Positions 9,967-18,665 of a stretch of DNA of 64,000 nt are shown piece by piece. The stretch is from Kitasatospora indigofera (GTDB taxonomy: Bacteria > Actinomycetota > Actinomycetes > Streptomycetales > Streptomycetaceae): positions 1 through 64,000 of the forward strand of contig NZ_BNBO01000010.1 of assembly GCF_014655955.1 (NCBI RefSeq). The letters run 5' to 3'. The notes under the pieces are model-generated. The model was not told where the DNA came from. It worked only from the letters and a program-made list of their open reading frames with translations, and ran no database searches. Made by a program: the position numbers and the translations under genes. The first letter of the stretch is position 1. Each line of letters begins with the position of its first letter.

Positions 9967-11214
9967 TCAGTTCTGCAGGTCGGGGACGGGCAGCGGCCGC
10001 TTCTCGATCGCGGCCGCCATGATCTCCGGGAAGGCGTCCGGCGTGCAGGCGAAGGCGGGCGCCCCCAGGGCGGCCAGCGCGGCCGCGTGCGCGTGGTCGT
10101 ACGCCGGGGCCCCCTCGTCGGAGAGCGCCAGCAGGGCGATGAACTGGACCCCGGAGGCCTTCATCGCCGCGACCCGCTTGAGCATCTCGTTGCGGATGCC
10201 GCCCTCGTAGAGGTCGCTGATCAGCACCACGATCGTCTCCGACGGCCGGGTGATCCGCGACTGGCAGTACGCCAGCGCCCGGTTGATGTCGGTGCCGCCG
10301 CCGAGCTGAGTCGCGAACAGCACGTCCACCGGGTCGCTCAGTTGCTCGGTGAGGTCGACCACCGAGGTGTCGAAGACCACCAGCCGGGTGTCGAGCGTCT
10401 TCATCGAGGCCAGCACCGCGCCGAAAACCGCCGAGTGGACCACCGACGGCGCCATCGAACCGGACTGGTCGATGCAGAGGATCACGTCCTTCTTCACCGC
10501 CCGCTGCGCCCGGGCGTACCCGATCAGCCGCTCGGGGACGACCGTGCCGCGCCCGTCCGGGCCGGCCTCCGGCAGGTAGTTCTTGAGGTTGGCCCGGATC
10601 GTGCGGTCCCAGTCGATGTCCCGGTGGCGCGGGCGGTTGACCTTCGCGCTGCGGTCCAGCGCCCCGCCGAGGGTGGCCCTGGTCCGGTCGGCCAGCCGGC
10701 GCTCCAGGTCCGTGACCACCTTGCCGACCACGGCCCGGGCCGTCTCCCGGGTGGTCTCGGGCAGCGCGTGCTTCAGCGAGAGCAGCGTGCCGACCAGGTG
10801 GACGTCCGGCTCGACGGCCTCCAGCATCTCGGGCTCCAGCAGCAGGCGCACCAGCCCCAGCCGGGAGATCGCGTCCTGCTGCATCAGCTGGACGACCGAG
10901 CTGGGGAAGTACTCGCGGATGTCGCCCAGCCAGCGCGCCACCTGCGGCGCCGACCCGCCCAGCCCGGCGCTGCGCGCACCCGGCCTGGCGGCCTCGCCGG
11001 CCTCCCCCCGGTAGAGGGCGGCGAGGGCGCCGTCCATCGCGGCGTCCCGGCCGGAGAGGCGGCAGCCCGTCCCGTCGGCGTCGCCGCCGAGCACCAGCCG
11101 CCAGCGGCGCAGCCGCTCGGCGTCCGCGTCGGGACGGGTGCCGGGCGCGGTGCCGGCCGTCGTGCCGGCGGCGGTGCCGTCACCGGCACCGGTGAGCTGG
11201 GGTGTGACGGACAT
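9967..11214 (-). CDS. VWA-domain (CoxE/YehP-like) protein, MoxR partner
   Basis: This 415-aa cytosolic protein has a C-terminal von Willebrand A domain with an intact metal-ion site: D249, S251 and S253 in CIDQSGSM, T308 in GGGTDI and D334 in ISDLYEGG. Residues 1-230 are helical and specific to this family. VWA proteins of this kind work with MoxR AAA+ ATPases as metal-dependent adaptors that load or remodel a substrate. It is last in a leftward operon after the MoxR and DUF5682 genes. AAGGAGT precedes the ATG at 11214; the longer upstream frame has no ribosome site. E. coli YehP is the likely counterpart (from memory). Substrate unknown. Confidence 0.88.
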   Translation of the reverse strand: MSVTPQLTGAGDGTAAGTTAGTAPGTRPDADAERLRRWRLVLGGDADGTGCRLSGRDAAMDGALAALYRGEAGEAARPGARSAGLGGSAPQVARWLGDIREYFPSSVVQLMQQDAISRLGLVRLLLEPEMLEAVEPDVHLVGTLLSLKHALPETTRETARAVVGKVVTDLERRLADRTRATLGGALDRSAKVNRPRHRDIDWDRTIRANLKNYLPEAGPDGRGTVVPERLIGYARAQRAVKKDVILCIDQSGSMAPSVVHSAVFGAVLASMKTLDTRLVVFDTSVVDLTEQLSDPVDVLFATQLGGGTDINRALAYCQSRITRPSETIVVLISDLYEGGIRNEMLKRVAAMKASGVQFIALLALSDEGAPAYDHAHAAALAALGAPAFACTPDAFPEIMAAAIEKRPLPVPDLQN

Positions 11215-11286
11215 CGGGCACTCCTTCTGACGGGATCTCGTTCTGACGGGACCTCGGACGCAGGTCCTCATGACGTCGCGTCGCCG

Positions 11287-11366
11287 GGGCCTCGCGGCTT
11301 CGGGGCCTCGCGGCTTCGGGGCAGCGGGGCTTCGGGGCAGCGGAGGTTCTGGGCAGCGGGACGCCC
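11287..11366. repeat. Five tandem copies of a 16-bp unit
   Basis: The unit GGGCCTCGCGGCTTCG occurs twice exactly (11287-11302, 11303-11318). Three diverged copies beginning GGGCAGCGG follow (11319, 11335, 11351). The array fills much of the 190-bp spacer between the DUF5682 gene and the VWA gene in the same operon. It is probably a slippage-prone minisatellite. Confidence 0.8.
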
Positions 11367-11404
11367 GGCCGGCCCGGCCGCTCCGGGGGCCGGGCCCCGC
11401 CGGC

Positions 11405-13996
11405 TCAGGCGCTGCGGCGGTCGGCCTGCCGGGGGATCAGCCGCAGGCCGTCGCCGGGCCCGCCGGGGCCGGCCGGCGAGGGCCCGGCCAGGCCGAGCAG
11501 CAGGGCCACGGTGGGCAGTGCGGCGTCGGCGCGTTCCTCGTCGAGGTCCGCCGCCGGGCCGGCCGGCCGGGCCGACGGGGCGCCGAGCGGGCCGGCGGCC
11601 ACCTGTGCGCCGACCGTGCGGCGCACGCCGGCCTCCAGGGCGGAGAAGGTGCGGCGCAGCAGCGGCAGCACATCGGTGAAGACCTCACCGGGCACGCCCG
11701 CCAGCCAGGCGTCCAGCAGGCCCAGCAGCCGGGCGTCGTGCAGCAGCAGGGCGCCGCCGCCCGACAGGAAGCCCTCCACCCAGCCCGCGGCGTCCGCCGG
11801 GGCGCTCGCCGTGGAGAGCACCAGGCCCATCCGGCGGCCCGCCTCCGCGGAGTCCAGGCGGCCGTCGTCCAGCAGCAGTCGCACGGCCCGGCCGCGGAGC
11901 AGCCCGGGGACGCCGGTCGCCGCGCCGCCGGCCGGCTCCCGGCGGGCCAGCGAGCCGAGGGTGGCGGCCCAGCGGTCGGCGAGCGCGTCGGCGGCGGGGC
12001 GGGCGGCGCCGTCGGGCCCGCCGGCCCGGCTGATCGCCGCGTCGTTGTCGGGAGCGGGGTCGGGAGCGGCGTCGGGGCCGGTGCCGGAGGTGTGGTCAGG
12101 AGCGGTGTCGGGGGTGCGGTCGGGGCCGGGGCCGGCGGCGTTCTCCAGCAGGGAGATCGCCGTGTGCACCTCGTCCACCGAGCGCCGCATCGCCGCCGCG
12201 CCCTCCGCGTCCAGGCCGGTGCAGGCGGGCGGCAGACCGACGCAGATCCGCTCGGCCAGCCCCCTGGCCACCGCGTCCAGTGCGCCGCTGTCCGTGCCCC
12301 GGACGTCCCCGTAGCGCAGGGCGCGGACCAACGCGGTGAGCGCACCGGCCAGTTGGGCGACGTCGGTGTCCAGGGCGGCCCGGTCGGCGAGCACCTGCAT
12401 CACCGCGGGCAGCGCCCGCGACAGGCCCGCCAGCAGGCAGCGCTCCACCAGCCCGGTCAGCGCGCCGAGTTCGCCGGCCCGGGCGGCGGTCTCCACCGCC
12501 TTGCCGGTCGCCGCGTCCTCGACCGTGGTGCCCCACTGGGCGGCCTCCACGATCCGGACGGCGAACTCCGGCTCCCAGCGCAGCCGCCAGCTCTCCCGGA
12601 AGGTCCCGGTGGAGTTGACCGCGGACCGGCTCGGGGTGCCCCAGTCGACGCCGAGCAGCCGCAGGCGGTGCAGCAGCCGTGAGCGGGCGACGTCGTTCTC
12701 CTTGCGGAGGTCGAGGTCGAGCTCCCGGGCCTCGGGCTCCGGCTTGAGCCGCAAGGTCCGCTGGAGCCGGGTGAGGTCCCGCTGGAGCGGCACCGCCGGG
12801 GCCGCGTCGGGCACCTCGCCCAGCGCGTCCCCGATCACCAGCCGGTCGTGCACCAGGGCCAGGGCGACGTCCGAGCCGTCGCACATCACCGAGCGGACCG
12901 CGTCCAGCGTCTCGGTCAGCCCGGCCAGCGGGCGGCCGCGCATCACCGCGAGCGTGCCGGCCAGCCGAACGGCCTCGATCACGTGCGCGGACGAGACCGG
13001 GTGATCCTCCTGGCGGAGCAGGTCGGCGGCCATCGTCATCCACCGGGCGAGCGGGTCGCCGTCGGTGCTGAACAGGTGGTGGTACCAGCCGGGCGAGGCG
13101 ATGCCCGCGCCGTAGCCGGTGTGCTGGGAGAGCCGGCGGTGGGTCCAGGGCACCCAGGTGATCTCGGTGCGGACCTTCTTCGGCAGGGTGGCCAGCAGGG
13201 CCCGGTCGTGCGCGACGGTCGGCATCGTCGCCAGCGCCGGGACGTGCCAGGCGCCGCAGACGACGGCGATCCGCCGGTGCCCGGCCCGCCGGGCGGCCCG
13301 GACCTGCTGGCGCATGTACGCCTCGCGCAGTTCGTCGCGCCGCCCGGCGCCACCGTCCTCGCGCAGCGCCGTCATGGCCTCGGCGACGGCGGTGAAGGGC
13401 GCGAGCGCGTCCGCGCCGGGGGCCCGGTGCTCGACCACGTCCTCCCACCAGCGCTCGGCGTCGTCGTGGCCGGCCGCCGCGGCCAGTGCGCCGATCGGGT
13501 CGCCGCCGGCCGGTCCGCCGGCCGGGAGCACGCCGTCGGGGGCGTCACCCGCCGGACGGTCACCGGCCGGCCCCTCGCCCGCCGGGAGGGCCGGGCCCGG
13601 GCGGCCGTCCGGAGAAGTGCCCCCCGGCACTCCCCCTGACGGCTCGGACGGGTCCTGGCCCCCCGCCGGTTCCGTGGCGAGGCCGTACGCCGCGGGCAGG
13701 TCGATGAACCGGACCGGGACCTCGGCTTCGAGGGCGTACCGGACCGCCACCCACTCCGGGGAGAAGACCGCGAAGGGCCAGAACGCCGCCCTGGCCGGGT
13801 CGTCCACCGCGTGGGCGAGCAGCGCGACCGGCGGGACCATCTCCTTGTCACCGGCCAGGCCGATGATCGGATCGGCCTCCGGCGGGCCCTCGACCAGCAC
13901 CACGTCCGGCCGCAGCTGCTCCAGCGCGGCGGCCACCGCGCGCGCCGAGCCCGGGCCGTGGTGCCGGACGCCGAGCAGCGTCACCTCTGCGCTCAT
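11405..13996 (-). CDS. DUF5682 family protein (YehM-like), MoxR-system component
   Basis: This large 863-aa soluble protein has no signal peptide. The N-terminus reads LLGVRHHGPGSARAV (9-21), then VVLVEGPPEAD (32-42) and later CGAWHVPAL near residue 249. The trio G-x-R-H-x-G, V-E-G-P and G-x-x-H resembles the active-site pattern of TraB/TIKI/ChaN-like hydrolases; that link is my inference. The remainder is helical, with a disordered Pro/Asp/Gly insert at about 630-660 encoded by repetitive DNA. GAGGAGG precedes the ATG. It sits 34 bp after the MoxR gene and before the VWA gene. In E. coli a similar protein is found in the yehLMPQ set (from memory). Confidence 0.85.
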   Translation of the reverse strand: MSAEVTLLGVRHHGPGSARAVAAALEQLRPDVVLVEGPPEADPIIGLAGDKEMVPPVALLAHAVDDPARAAFWPFAVFSPEWVAVRYALEAEVPVRFIDLPAAYGLATEPAGGQDPSEPSGGVPGGTSPDGRPGPALPAGEGPAGDRPAGDAPDGVLPAGGPAGGDPIGALAAAAGHDDAERWWEDVVEHRAPGADALAPFTAVAEAMTALREDGGAGRRDELREAYMRQQVRAARRAGHRRIAVVCGAWHVPALATMPTVAHDRALLATLPKKVRTEITWVPWTHRRLSQHTGYGAGIASPGWYHHLFSTDGDPLARWMTMAADLLRQEDHPVSSAHVIEAVRLAGTLAVMRGRPLAGLTETLDAVRSVMCDGSDVALALVHDRLVIGDALGEVPDAAPAVPLQRDLTRLQRTLRLKPEPEARELDLDLRKENDVARSRLLHRLRLLGVDWGTPSRSAVNSTGTFRESWRLRWEPEFAVRIVEAAQWGTTVEDAATGKAVETAARAGELGALTGLVERCLLAGLSRALPAVMQVLADRAALDTDVAQLAGALTALVRALRYGDVRGTDSGALDAVARGLAERICVGLPPACTGLDAEGAAAMRRSVDEVHTAISLLENAAGPGPDRTPDTAPDHTSGTGPDAAPDPAPDNDAAISRAGGPDGAARPAADALADRWAATLGSLARREPAGGAATGVPGLLRGRAVRLLLDDGRLDSAEAGRRMGLVLSTASAPADAAGWVEGFLSGGGALLLHDARLLGLLDAWLAGVPGEVFTDVLPLLRRTFSALEAGVRRTVGAQVAAGPLGAPSARPAGPAADLDEERADAALPTVALLLGLAGPSPAGPGGPGDGLRLIPRQADRRSA

Positions 13997-14030
13997 CGCG
14001 CCTCCTCTCCTCGAAGACCGTCGGTCGGGT

Positions 14031-15143
14031 TCAGCGGACGTTCTCGCGGGCGGCCCGGTAGAAGTCCTTCCAGCCCTCGCGCTCGCGGACCACGCCCTCC
14101 AGGTACTCGCGCCAGACCACCTGGTCGGCGACCGGGTCGCGCAGGACGGCGCCGAGGATGCCGGTCGTCACGTCGCCGGCCCGGAGCACGCCGTCGCCGA
14201 AGTGCGCGGCCAGCGCCAGACCGTTGGTGACCACCGAGATCGCCTCGGCCGTCGACAGGGTGCTGCTCGGCGTCTTCACCTTCGTCCGCCCGTCGGCGGT
14301 GACGCCGTCCCGCAGCTCGCGGAAGACGGTGACCACCCGGCGGATCTCCTCCGCCCCGCCCGGCAGCTCCGGCAGGTCCAGCGAGCGGCCCAGCTGGCCG
14401 ACCCGGCGGGTGACGATGTCGACCTCCTCGTCCAGCGTCGCGGGCAGCGGCAGCACCACCGTGTTGAACCGGCGGCGCAGCGCGCTGGACAGCTCGTTGA
14501 CGCCGCGGTCCCGGTCGTTGGCGGTGGCGATCAGGTTGAAGCCGCGGACCGCCTGGGTCTCACCGCCCAGCTCGGGCACCGGCAGGGTCTTCTCGGACAG
14601 GATGGTGATCAGGCTGTCCTGGACGTCGGCGGGGATCCGGGTCAGCTCCTCCACCCGGGCGATCTTGCCGTCGGCCATCGCCCGCATCACCGGGGACGGC
14701 ACCAGGGCGTCCCGGCTCGGGCCGTGGGCGAGCAGCTGGGCGTAGTTCCAGCCGTACCGGACGGCCTCCTCGGGCGTGCCGGCCGTGCCCTGGACGAGCA
14801 GTGTGGAGTCCCCGCTGATGGCGGCCGCCAGATGCTCCGACACCCAGGTCTTGGCCGTCCCCGGCACCCCGAGCAGCAGCAGCGCCCGGTCGGTGGCCAG
14901 GGTGGTGACGGCGACCTCGACGATCCGGCGCGGGCCGATGTACTTGGGGGTGATCACGGTGCCGTCGGGCAGGGCCCCGCCCAGCAGGTAGGTGGCGACG
15001 GCCCACGGCGAGAGCCGCCAGCGCTCCGGGCGCGGGCGGTCGTCCTGCGCAGCGAGCGCGGCCAGCTCGGCGGCGAACGCGTCCTCGGCGTGCTCCCGCA
15101 GCACCTCGGCGGTGGCCGTCCCGGCAGTCGTCGCAGTCGTCAT
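14031..15143 (-). CDS. MoxR-type AAA+ ATPase (YehL-like)
   Basis: This 370-aa ATPase is the motor of the cluster. It shows Walker A GVPGTAKT (92-99), a Walker B/acidic segment IARVEELTR (161-169), sensor 1 in LIATAND (N209) and an Arg-finger region ALRRRFN (221-227). MoxR ATPases act with VWA proteins as chaperone-like remodellers, often for metal or cofactor insertion; the client here is unknown. The ATG at 15143 has GAAGGAG 6 nt upstream, while the longer frame starting at 15281 runs through the promoter. It heads the operon MoxR-DUF5682-VWA and is divergent from the SWIM gene. A damage-type promoter motif lies about 130 bp upstream. Confidence 0.92.
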   Translation of the reverse strand: MTTATTAGTATAEVLREHAEDAFAAELAALAAQDDRPRPERWRLSPWAVATYLLGGALPDGTVITPKYIGPRRIVEVAVTTLATDRALLLLGVPGTAKTWVSEHLAAAISGDSTLLVQGTAGTPEEAVRYGWNYAQLLAHGPSRDALVPSPVMRAMADGKIARVEELTRIPADVQDSLITILSEKTLPVPELGGETQAVRGFNLIATANDRDRGVNELSSALRRRFNTVVLPLPATLDEEVDIVTRRVGQLGRSLDLPELPGGAEEIRRVVTVFRELRDGVTADGRTKVKTPSSTLSTAEAISVVTNGLALAAHFGDGVLRAGDVTTGILGAVLRDPVADQVVWREYLEGVVREREGWKDFYRAARENVR

Positions 15144-15272
15144 GAGGGCTCCTTCTGGTCTGCCGCCGGACACACCCGTGGCAGGGGTCGCGGGCGGCGG
15201 GGTGATCGATGGGGAGCATCGGCGCAGATGTCGTCCGGCCGGCGGAATGGGCCCCGCCGGCCTGCTCGAACA

Positions 15273-15295
15273 ACCATGCACCCCGCCACTGACAA
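15273..15295 (-). promoter_or_regulatory. PafBC-type (RecA-independent DNA-damage) promoter for the MoxR operon
   Basis: On the minus strand, TTGTCAGTG (15295-15287) is followed by 8 nt and then CATGGT (15278-15273). The known motif of RecA-independent, PafBC-dependent damage promoters in mycobacteria is TTGTCRGTG-N8-TANNNT. The -35-like part is perfect; the -10 deviates only at its first base. Confidence 0.7.
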
Positions 15296-15337
15296 CCGGC
15301 GCCGGCGGCTGACCGGCGATCAGTTCGGCGGCCCGCG

Positions 15338-15360
15338 TTGTCAGTCCCTCCCCCTAGCGT
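15338..15360 (+). promoter_or_regulatory. PafBC-type DNA-damage promoter for the SWIM gene
   Basis: TTGTCAGTC (15338-15346), an 8-nt spacer and TAGCGT (15355-15360) match the TTGTCRGTG-N8-TANNNT damage motif except for one base. The ATG at 15368 begins 8 nt after the -10, so the mRNA is probably leaderless. The divergent MoxR promoter carries the same motif 43 bp away. Confidence 0.78.
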
Positions 15361-15367
15361 CGTGGCC

Positions 15368-16693
15368 ATGGAGGAACGCTGGAGCACCGAACACGTCCTG
15401 TCCCTGGCGCCTGACGCCCCCTCACGCAAGGCGGCGGGCAAGCTGTCCTCGCCCGCACCCTGGTCGGGTGCGGGCACCGACGGATCGGCCCTCTGGGGCG
15501 AGTGCAGGGGCAGCGGCAGCACGCCGTACCGGACGGTCGTGGAACTGACCACGCCCGCCTACCGGTGCAGCTGCCCGAGCCGGAAGTTCCCCTGCAAGCA
15601 CGCCCTCGGGCTGCTCCTGCTGTGGAGCGGCAGCCCGGAGGCCGTCCCGGCCGGCGCCGAGCCCGCCGACTGGGCCGCCGACTGGCTGAAGGAGCGCCAG
15701 GAGCGCACCGAGCAGGCCGCCGAGCGGCGGACCGCCAAGGCGGAGGCGGCCGCCGCCGACCCGGCCGCCGCGCGGCGGCGGGCCGAGAAGCGCTCCGCCC
15801 GGGTCGCGGCCGGCGCCCAGGAGCTCCGGCTCCGGCTCGCCGACCGGGTCCGGCACGGCCTGGCCGACACCGGCGCCGGCCGGCCGGGCTGGGAGGAGGT
15901 CGCCGCCCGGATGGTCGACGCCCAGGCCCCCGGCCTGGCCACCAAGGTCCGGGAGCTGGACCACACCGCGCAGGGCGACCTGCTGGAGGAGTACGCGATG
16001 CTGCACCTGCTGGCCACCGCCTACGGCCGGGTCGACGAACTGCCCGAAGCGCTCGGCGCCACCGTCCGGGCCCGGGTCGGCTTCACCACCGAGACCGCCG
16101 AACTGCTCACCGGCCCCACCGTCCGGGACCGCTGGCAGGTCCTGGGGGTGCGCGACACCCCCGACGAGCGGCTGACCACCCGCCGGCTCTGGCTGCGCGG
16201 CGCCAAGACCGGCCGCCCGGCCCTGCTGCTCGCCTTCGGCCGCCCCGGCCAGGCCCCCGACCTGGCCCTGCCCACCGGCCAGGTGCTGGAGGCCGAACTG
16301 GCCTTCCACCCCGGCGCCCGCCCGCTGCGGGCCGTCCTCGGCACCCGCTACGGCGCGCCGCAGCCCTCGGGCGACGCCGTCCCGGCCGGGGTCTCCCCGG
16401 CCGAGGCGCTGGCCGGGTACGGCGCGGCCGTCGCCGAGGACCCGTGGACCGAGTCCTGGCCCACCGTGCTGACCGGGGTGATCCCGGTCCACGACATCGA
16501 CGGCTGGCACCTCACCGACGGCCGGCACACCCTGCGGCTGCACCGGGCCGGCCTGCCCGAACCGGCCCTCTGGCGGCTCGCCGCCGTCTCCGGCGGCCGG
16601 CCCGTCACGCTGTTCGGCGAGTGCGGCCACCGCGGCTTCACCCCCGTCACCGTCTGGGACGAGCACGGCCGCCCGAGCGGCCTCACCCAGTAG
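15368..16693 (+). CDS. SWIM zinc finger protein (YehQ-like)
   Basis: This 441-aa soluble protein has a SWIM zinc finger C-x-C-x6-C-x-H (C67, C69, C76, H78), followed by an Arg/Ala-rich helix (about 110-155) and a C-terminal domain of unknown fold. SWIM fingers bind nucleic acid or proteins and are common in repair factors. The start is the ATG at 15368. It has no ribosome binding site, but it is 8 nt after a -10 and therefore leaderless. It is divergent from MoxR and followed after 157 bp by the DUF5691 gene. The E. coli YehQ analogy is from memory and the function is unproved. Confidence 0.9.
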   Translation: MEERWSTEHVLSLAPDAPSRKAAGKLSSPAPWSGAGTDGSALWGECRGSGSTPYRTVVELTTPAYRCSCPSRKFPCKHALGLLLLWSGSPEAVPAGAEPADWAADWLKERQERTEQAAERRTAKAEAAAADPAAARRRAEKRSARVAAGAQELRLRLADRVRHGLADTGAGRPGWEEVAARMVDAQAPGLATKVRELDHTAQGDLLEEYAMLHLLATAYGRVDELPEALGATVRARVGFTTETAELLTGPTVRDRWQVLGVRDTPDERLTTRRLWLRGAKTGRPALLLAFGRPGQAPDLALPTGQVLEAELAFHPGARPLRAVLGTRYGAPQPSGDAVPAGVSPAEALAGYGAAVAEDPWTESWPTVLTGVIPVHDIDGWHLTDGRHTLRLHRAGLPEPALWRLAAVSGGRPVTLFGECGHRGFTPVTVWDEHGRPSGLTQ

Positions 16694-16850
16694 GGCCGGG
16701 CGGCCGCCGGCCGCCCGCGCGACAGCCGGCGCCCGAACCGCGAGCCCGCGAGCCCCCTCGACAGACGCAGCCACCGCGACTGCCCCAGCCACAGCCGTGC
16801 CCGCAGCCGACCGGCCCCGGCCCGGCCACCACCCCTTCAGGAGCCCGCAC

Positions 16851-18551
16851 GTGACGGCCACCCGAACCGAACCCGCCGCCCAGGCCGACGCCTGGGAGGA
16901 GCTCCGGACCACCGCCCTGCTGGGCACCGACCGCCGCCCGCTCCCCGCGCCCGCCGGATCACCGGCCCTGGTCGCCGCCGCGACCGCGGTCGACCGGACG
17001 GACCCGGCCACCGCCCTGCTGGAGCTGGCCGCCCTCACCGCCGTCCGCCGCCGGGCCGGTGCCAGGCCCGCCACCGGGCCGTCCGGCGGGGCCGCCGCCG
17101 CCCCCGCCGACCCGCGGCCCGAACTGCCGGTGGCCGCCGCCCGCCGGCTCACCGTCCTGCTGGAGGGCCGCTCCGGCAGCGCGGGCGGCACCCTGGCCAA
17201 CCTCACCGAACTGCTCCCGCAGTGGCTGGCCACCGCCCGGGCCCGTGGCCTGCGCCCGCCCGCCGCGCTGGTGCCCGCCCTGCTGGACAGCGCTCGTGCC
17301 CGCAGCGAACTGCGCGGCGACGTGGTCGCCCTGGCCGGCCCGCTCGGGCGCTGGCTGGCGGAGCGGAACCCCGACTGGCGCTTCGTCCTGCGCACCGCCA
17401 CGGACGCGCCCGGCACGGGCGGGGCAGGCGACACGGGCACCGCAGGCGACACGGGTTCCCCGGACACCGCGGGCGACCCCGCCGCCCCGGGCGACGAGCA
17501 CCGGATCTGGCACGAGGGCCTGTTCGCCGAGCGCGTCACCCACCTGACCCGGCTGCGCCGCACCGACCCGGCCGCCGGGCTCGACCTGCTGCGCGGCACC
17601 TGGACGACCGAACGGGCCGAGGACCGCCTGCTCTTCCTGGACGCCCTCCAGGACGGCCTCTCCCCCGCCGACGAACCCTTCCTGGAGGCCGCCCTCGGCG
17701 ACCGCAGCAAGAACGTCCGCGCGACGGCCGCCGAACTGCTCTCCACCCTCCCCGGCTCCGCCCTCGCCACCCGGATGGCCGAGCGCGCCCGGGCCGCCGT
17801 GCGGCTCGCCGGCACCGGCCGCGCGCTGCTGGTCACCCCGCCGGCCGAGTGCGACGCCGCGATGCAGCGCGACGGCGTGGCCCCCAAGTCTCCGACCGGG
17901 CGGGGCGAGCGCGCCTGGTGGTTCGGCGAGATCGTCGCGGCCACCCCGCTGCGCACCTGGACGGACGACACCGGCCTGACGCCCGCCCGGCTGCTCGGGC
18001 TGCCGGTCGGCGACGCCGGCCCGGACGGCAAGGGGGCCGGCCAGGCCGACGGCACCTGGACGGACGACCTGCGGGAGGGCTGGGCCAGGGCCGCCGTCCG
18101 CCAGCACGACGCCGACTGGGCCCGCGCGCTGCTCGGCCCCACCCCCAGGCCCGGGCGCGACGGCCGGACGGCCCGCACCGCCGGGGCGCCCGCCAAGCTG
18201 CTCGCCGTCCTGCCCGCGTCCGAGCGGGCGGCCTGGACGGCCGCGTTCATCCAGGCGCACGGGCTGGGCGAGGCCTTCCAGCTGCTGGGGGCGTGCGCCA
18301 CCCCGTGGACGCCCCCGCTCTCCACCGCCGTGGTGGCGGCCCTGGAGCGGGCCGCCCGCTCGGGGACGTACCCCTGGAGCCACAGCGGGGTCCTCGGGAT
18401 GACCGAGCGGGCGCTCGCCCCGGAGGCCGCCCCCGCCGTGGAGGCCCTGGCGTCCGACGCCGCGCCGGACACCGCCTGGGCGGAGACCTTCGCCCGGCTC
18501 GCCGGGACCTTGCGCTTCCGGGCCGCGATGCTGGCCGAGCTGGACGTCTGA
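16851..18551 (+). CDS. DUF5691 family protein, SWIM partner
   Basis: This 566-aa soluble, Ala-rich helical protein has HEAT-like stretches, for example LLFLDALQDGLSPADEPFLEAALGD near residues 260-285, followed by RSKNVRATAAELLSTLPGS. A Gly/Asp/Thr-rich disordered insert falls at about 183-205. I recognise it as the DUF5691 group that travels with SWIM, MoxR and VWA genes. The start is the GTG at 16851 with CAGGAG 8 nt upstream; an upstream ATG at 16797 lacks a ribosome site. It is probably co-transcribed with the SWIM gene. Confidence 0.82.
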   Translation: MTATRTEPAAQADAWEELRTTALLGTDRRPLPAPAGSPALVAAATAVDRTDPATALLELAALTAVRRRAGARPATGPSGGAAAAPADPRPELPVAAARRLTVLLEGRSGSAGGTLANLTELLPQWLATARARGLRPPAALVPALLDSARARSELRGDVVALAGPLGRWLAERNPDWRFVLRTATDAPGTGGAGDTGTAGDTGSPDTAGDPAAPGDEHRIWHEGLFAERVTHLTRLRRTDPAAGLDLLRGTWTTERAEDRLLFLDALQDGLSPADEPFLEAALGDRSKNVRATAAELLSTLPGSALATRMAERARAAVRLAGTGRALLVTPPAECDAAMQRDGVAPKSPTGRGERAWWFGEIVAATPLRTWTDDTGLTPARLLGLPVGDAGPDGKGAGQADGTWTDDLREGWARAAVRQHDADWARALLGPTPRPGRDGRTARTAGAPAKLLAVLPASERAAWTAAFIQAHGLGEAFQLLGACATPWTPPLSTAVVAALERAARSGTYPWSHSGVLGMTERALAPEAAPAVEALASDAAPDTAWAETFARLAGTLRFRAAMLAELDV

Positions 18552-18618
18552 GCCCCGGGGCCCGGCCGGGGACGGTTGCGAACACCCGGGGAAGGAGGCG
18601 GGCGCCGCCGGAGGCACT

Positions 18619-18639
18619 CCGCCGGCGACCCGCCGGCGG
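18619..18639. terminator. Hairpin between convergent genes
   Basis: CCGCCGGC, a GACCC loop and GCCGGCGG form a perfect 8-bp stem. It lies between the DUF5691 stop and the stop of the leftward cobalamin-binding gene. Confidence 0.55.
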
Positions 18640-18665
18640 CTACCGAAGCCGGGCGGGTGCGGCCG

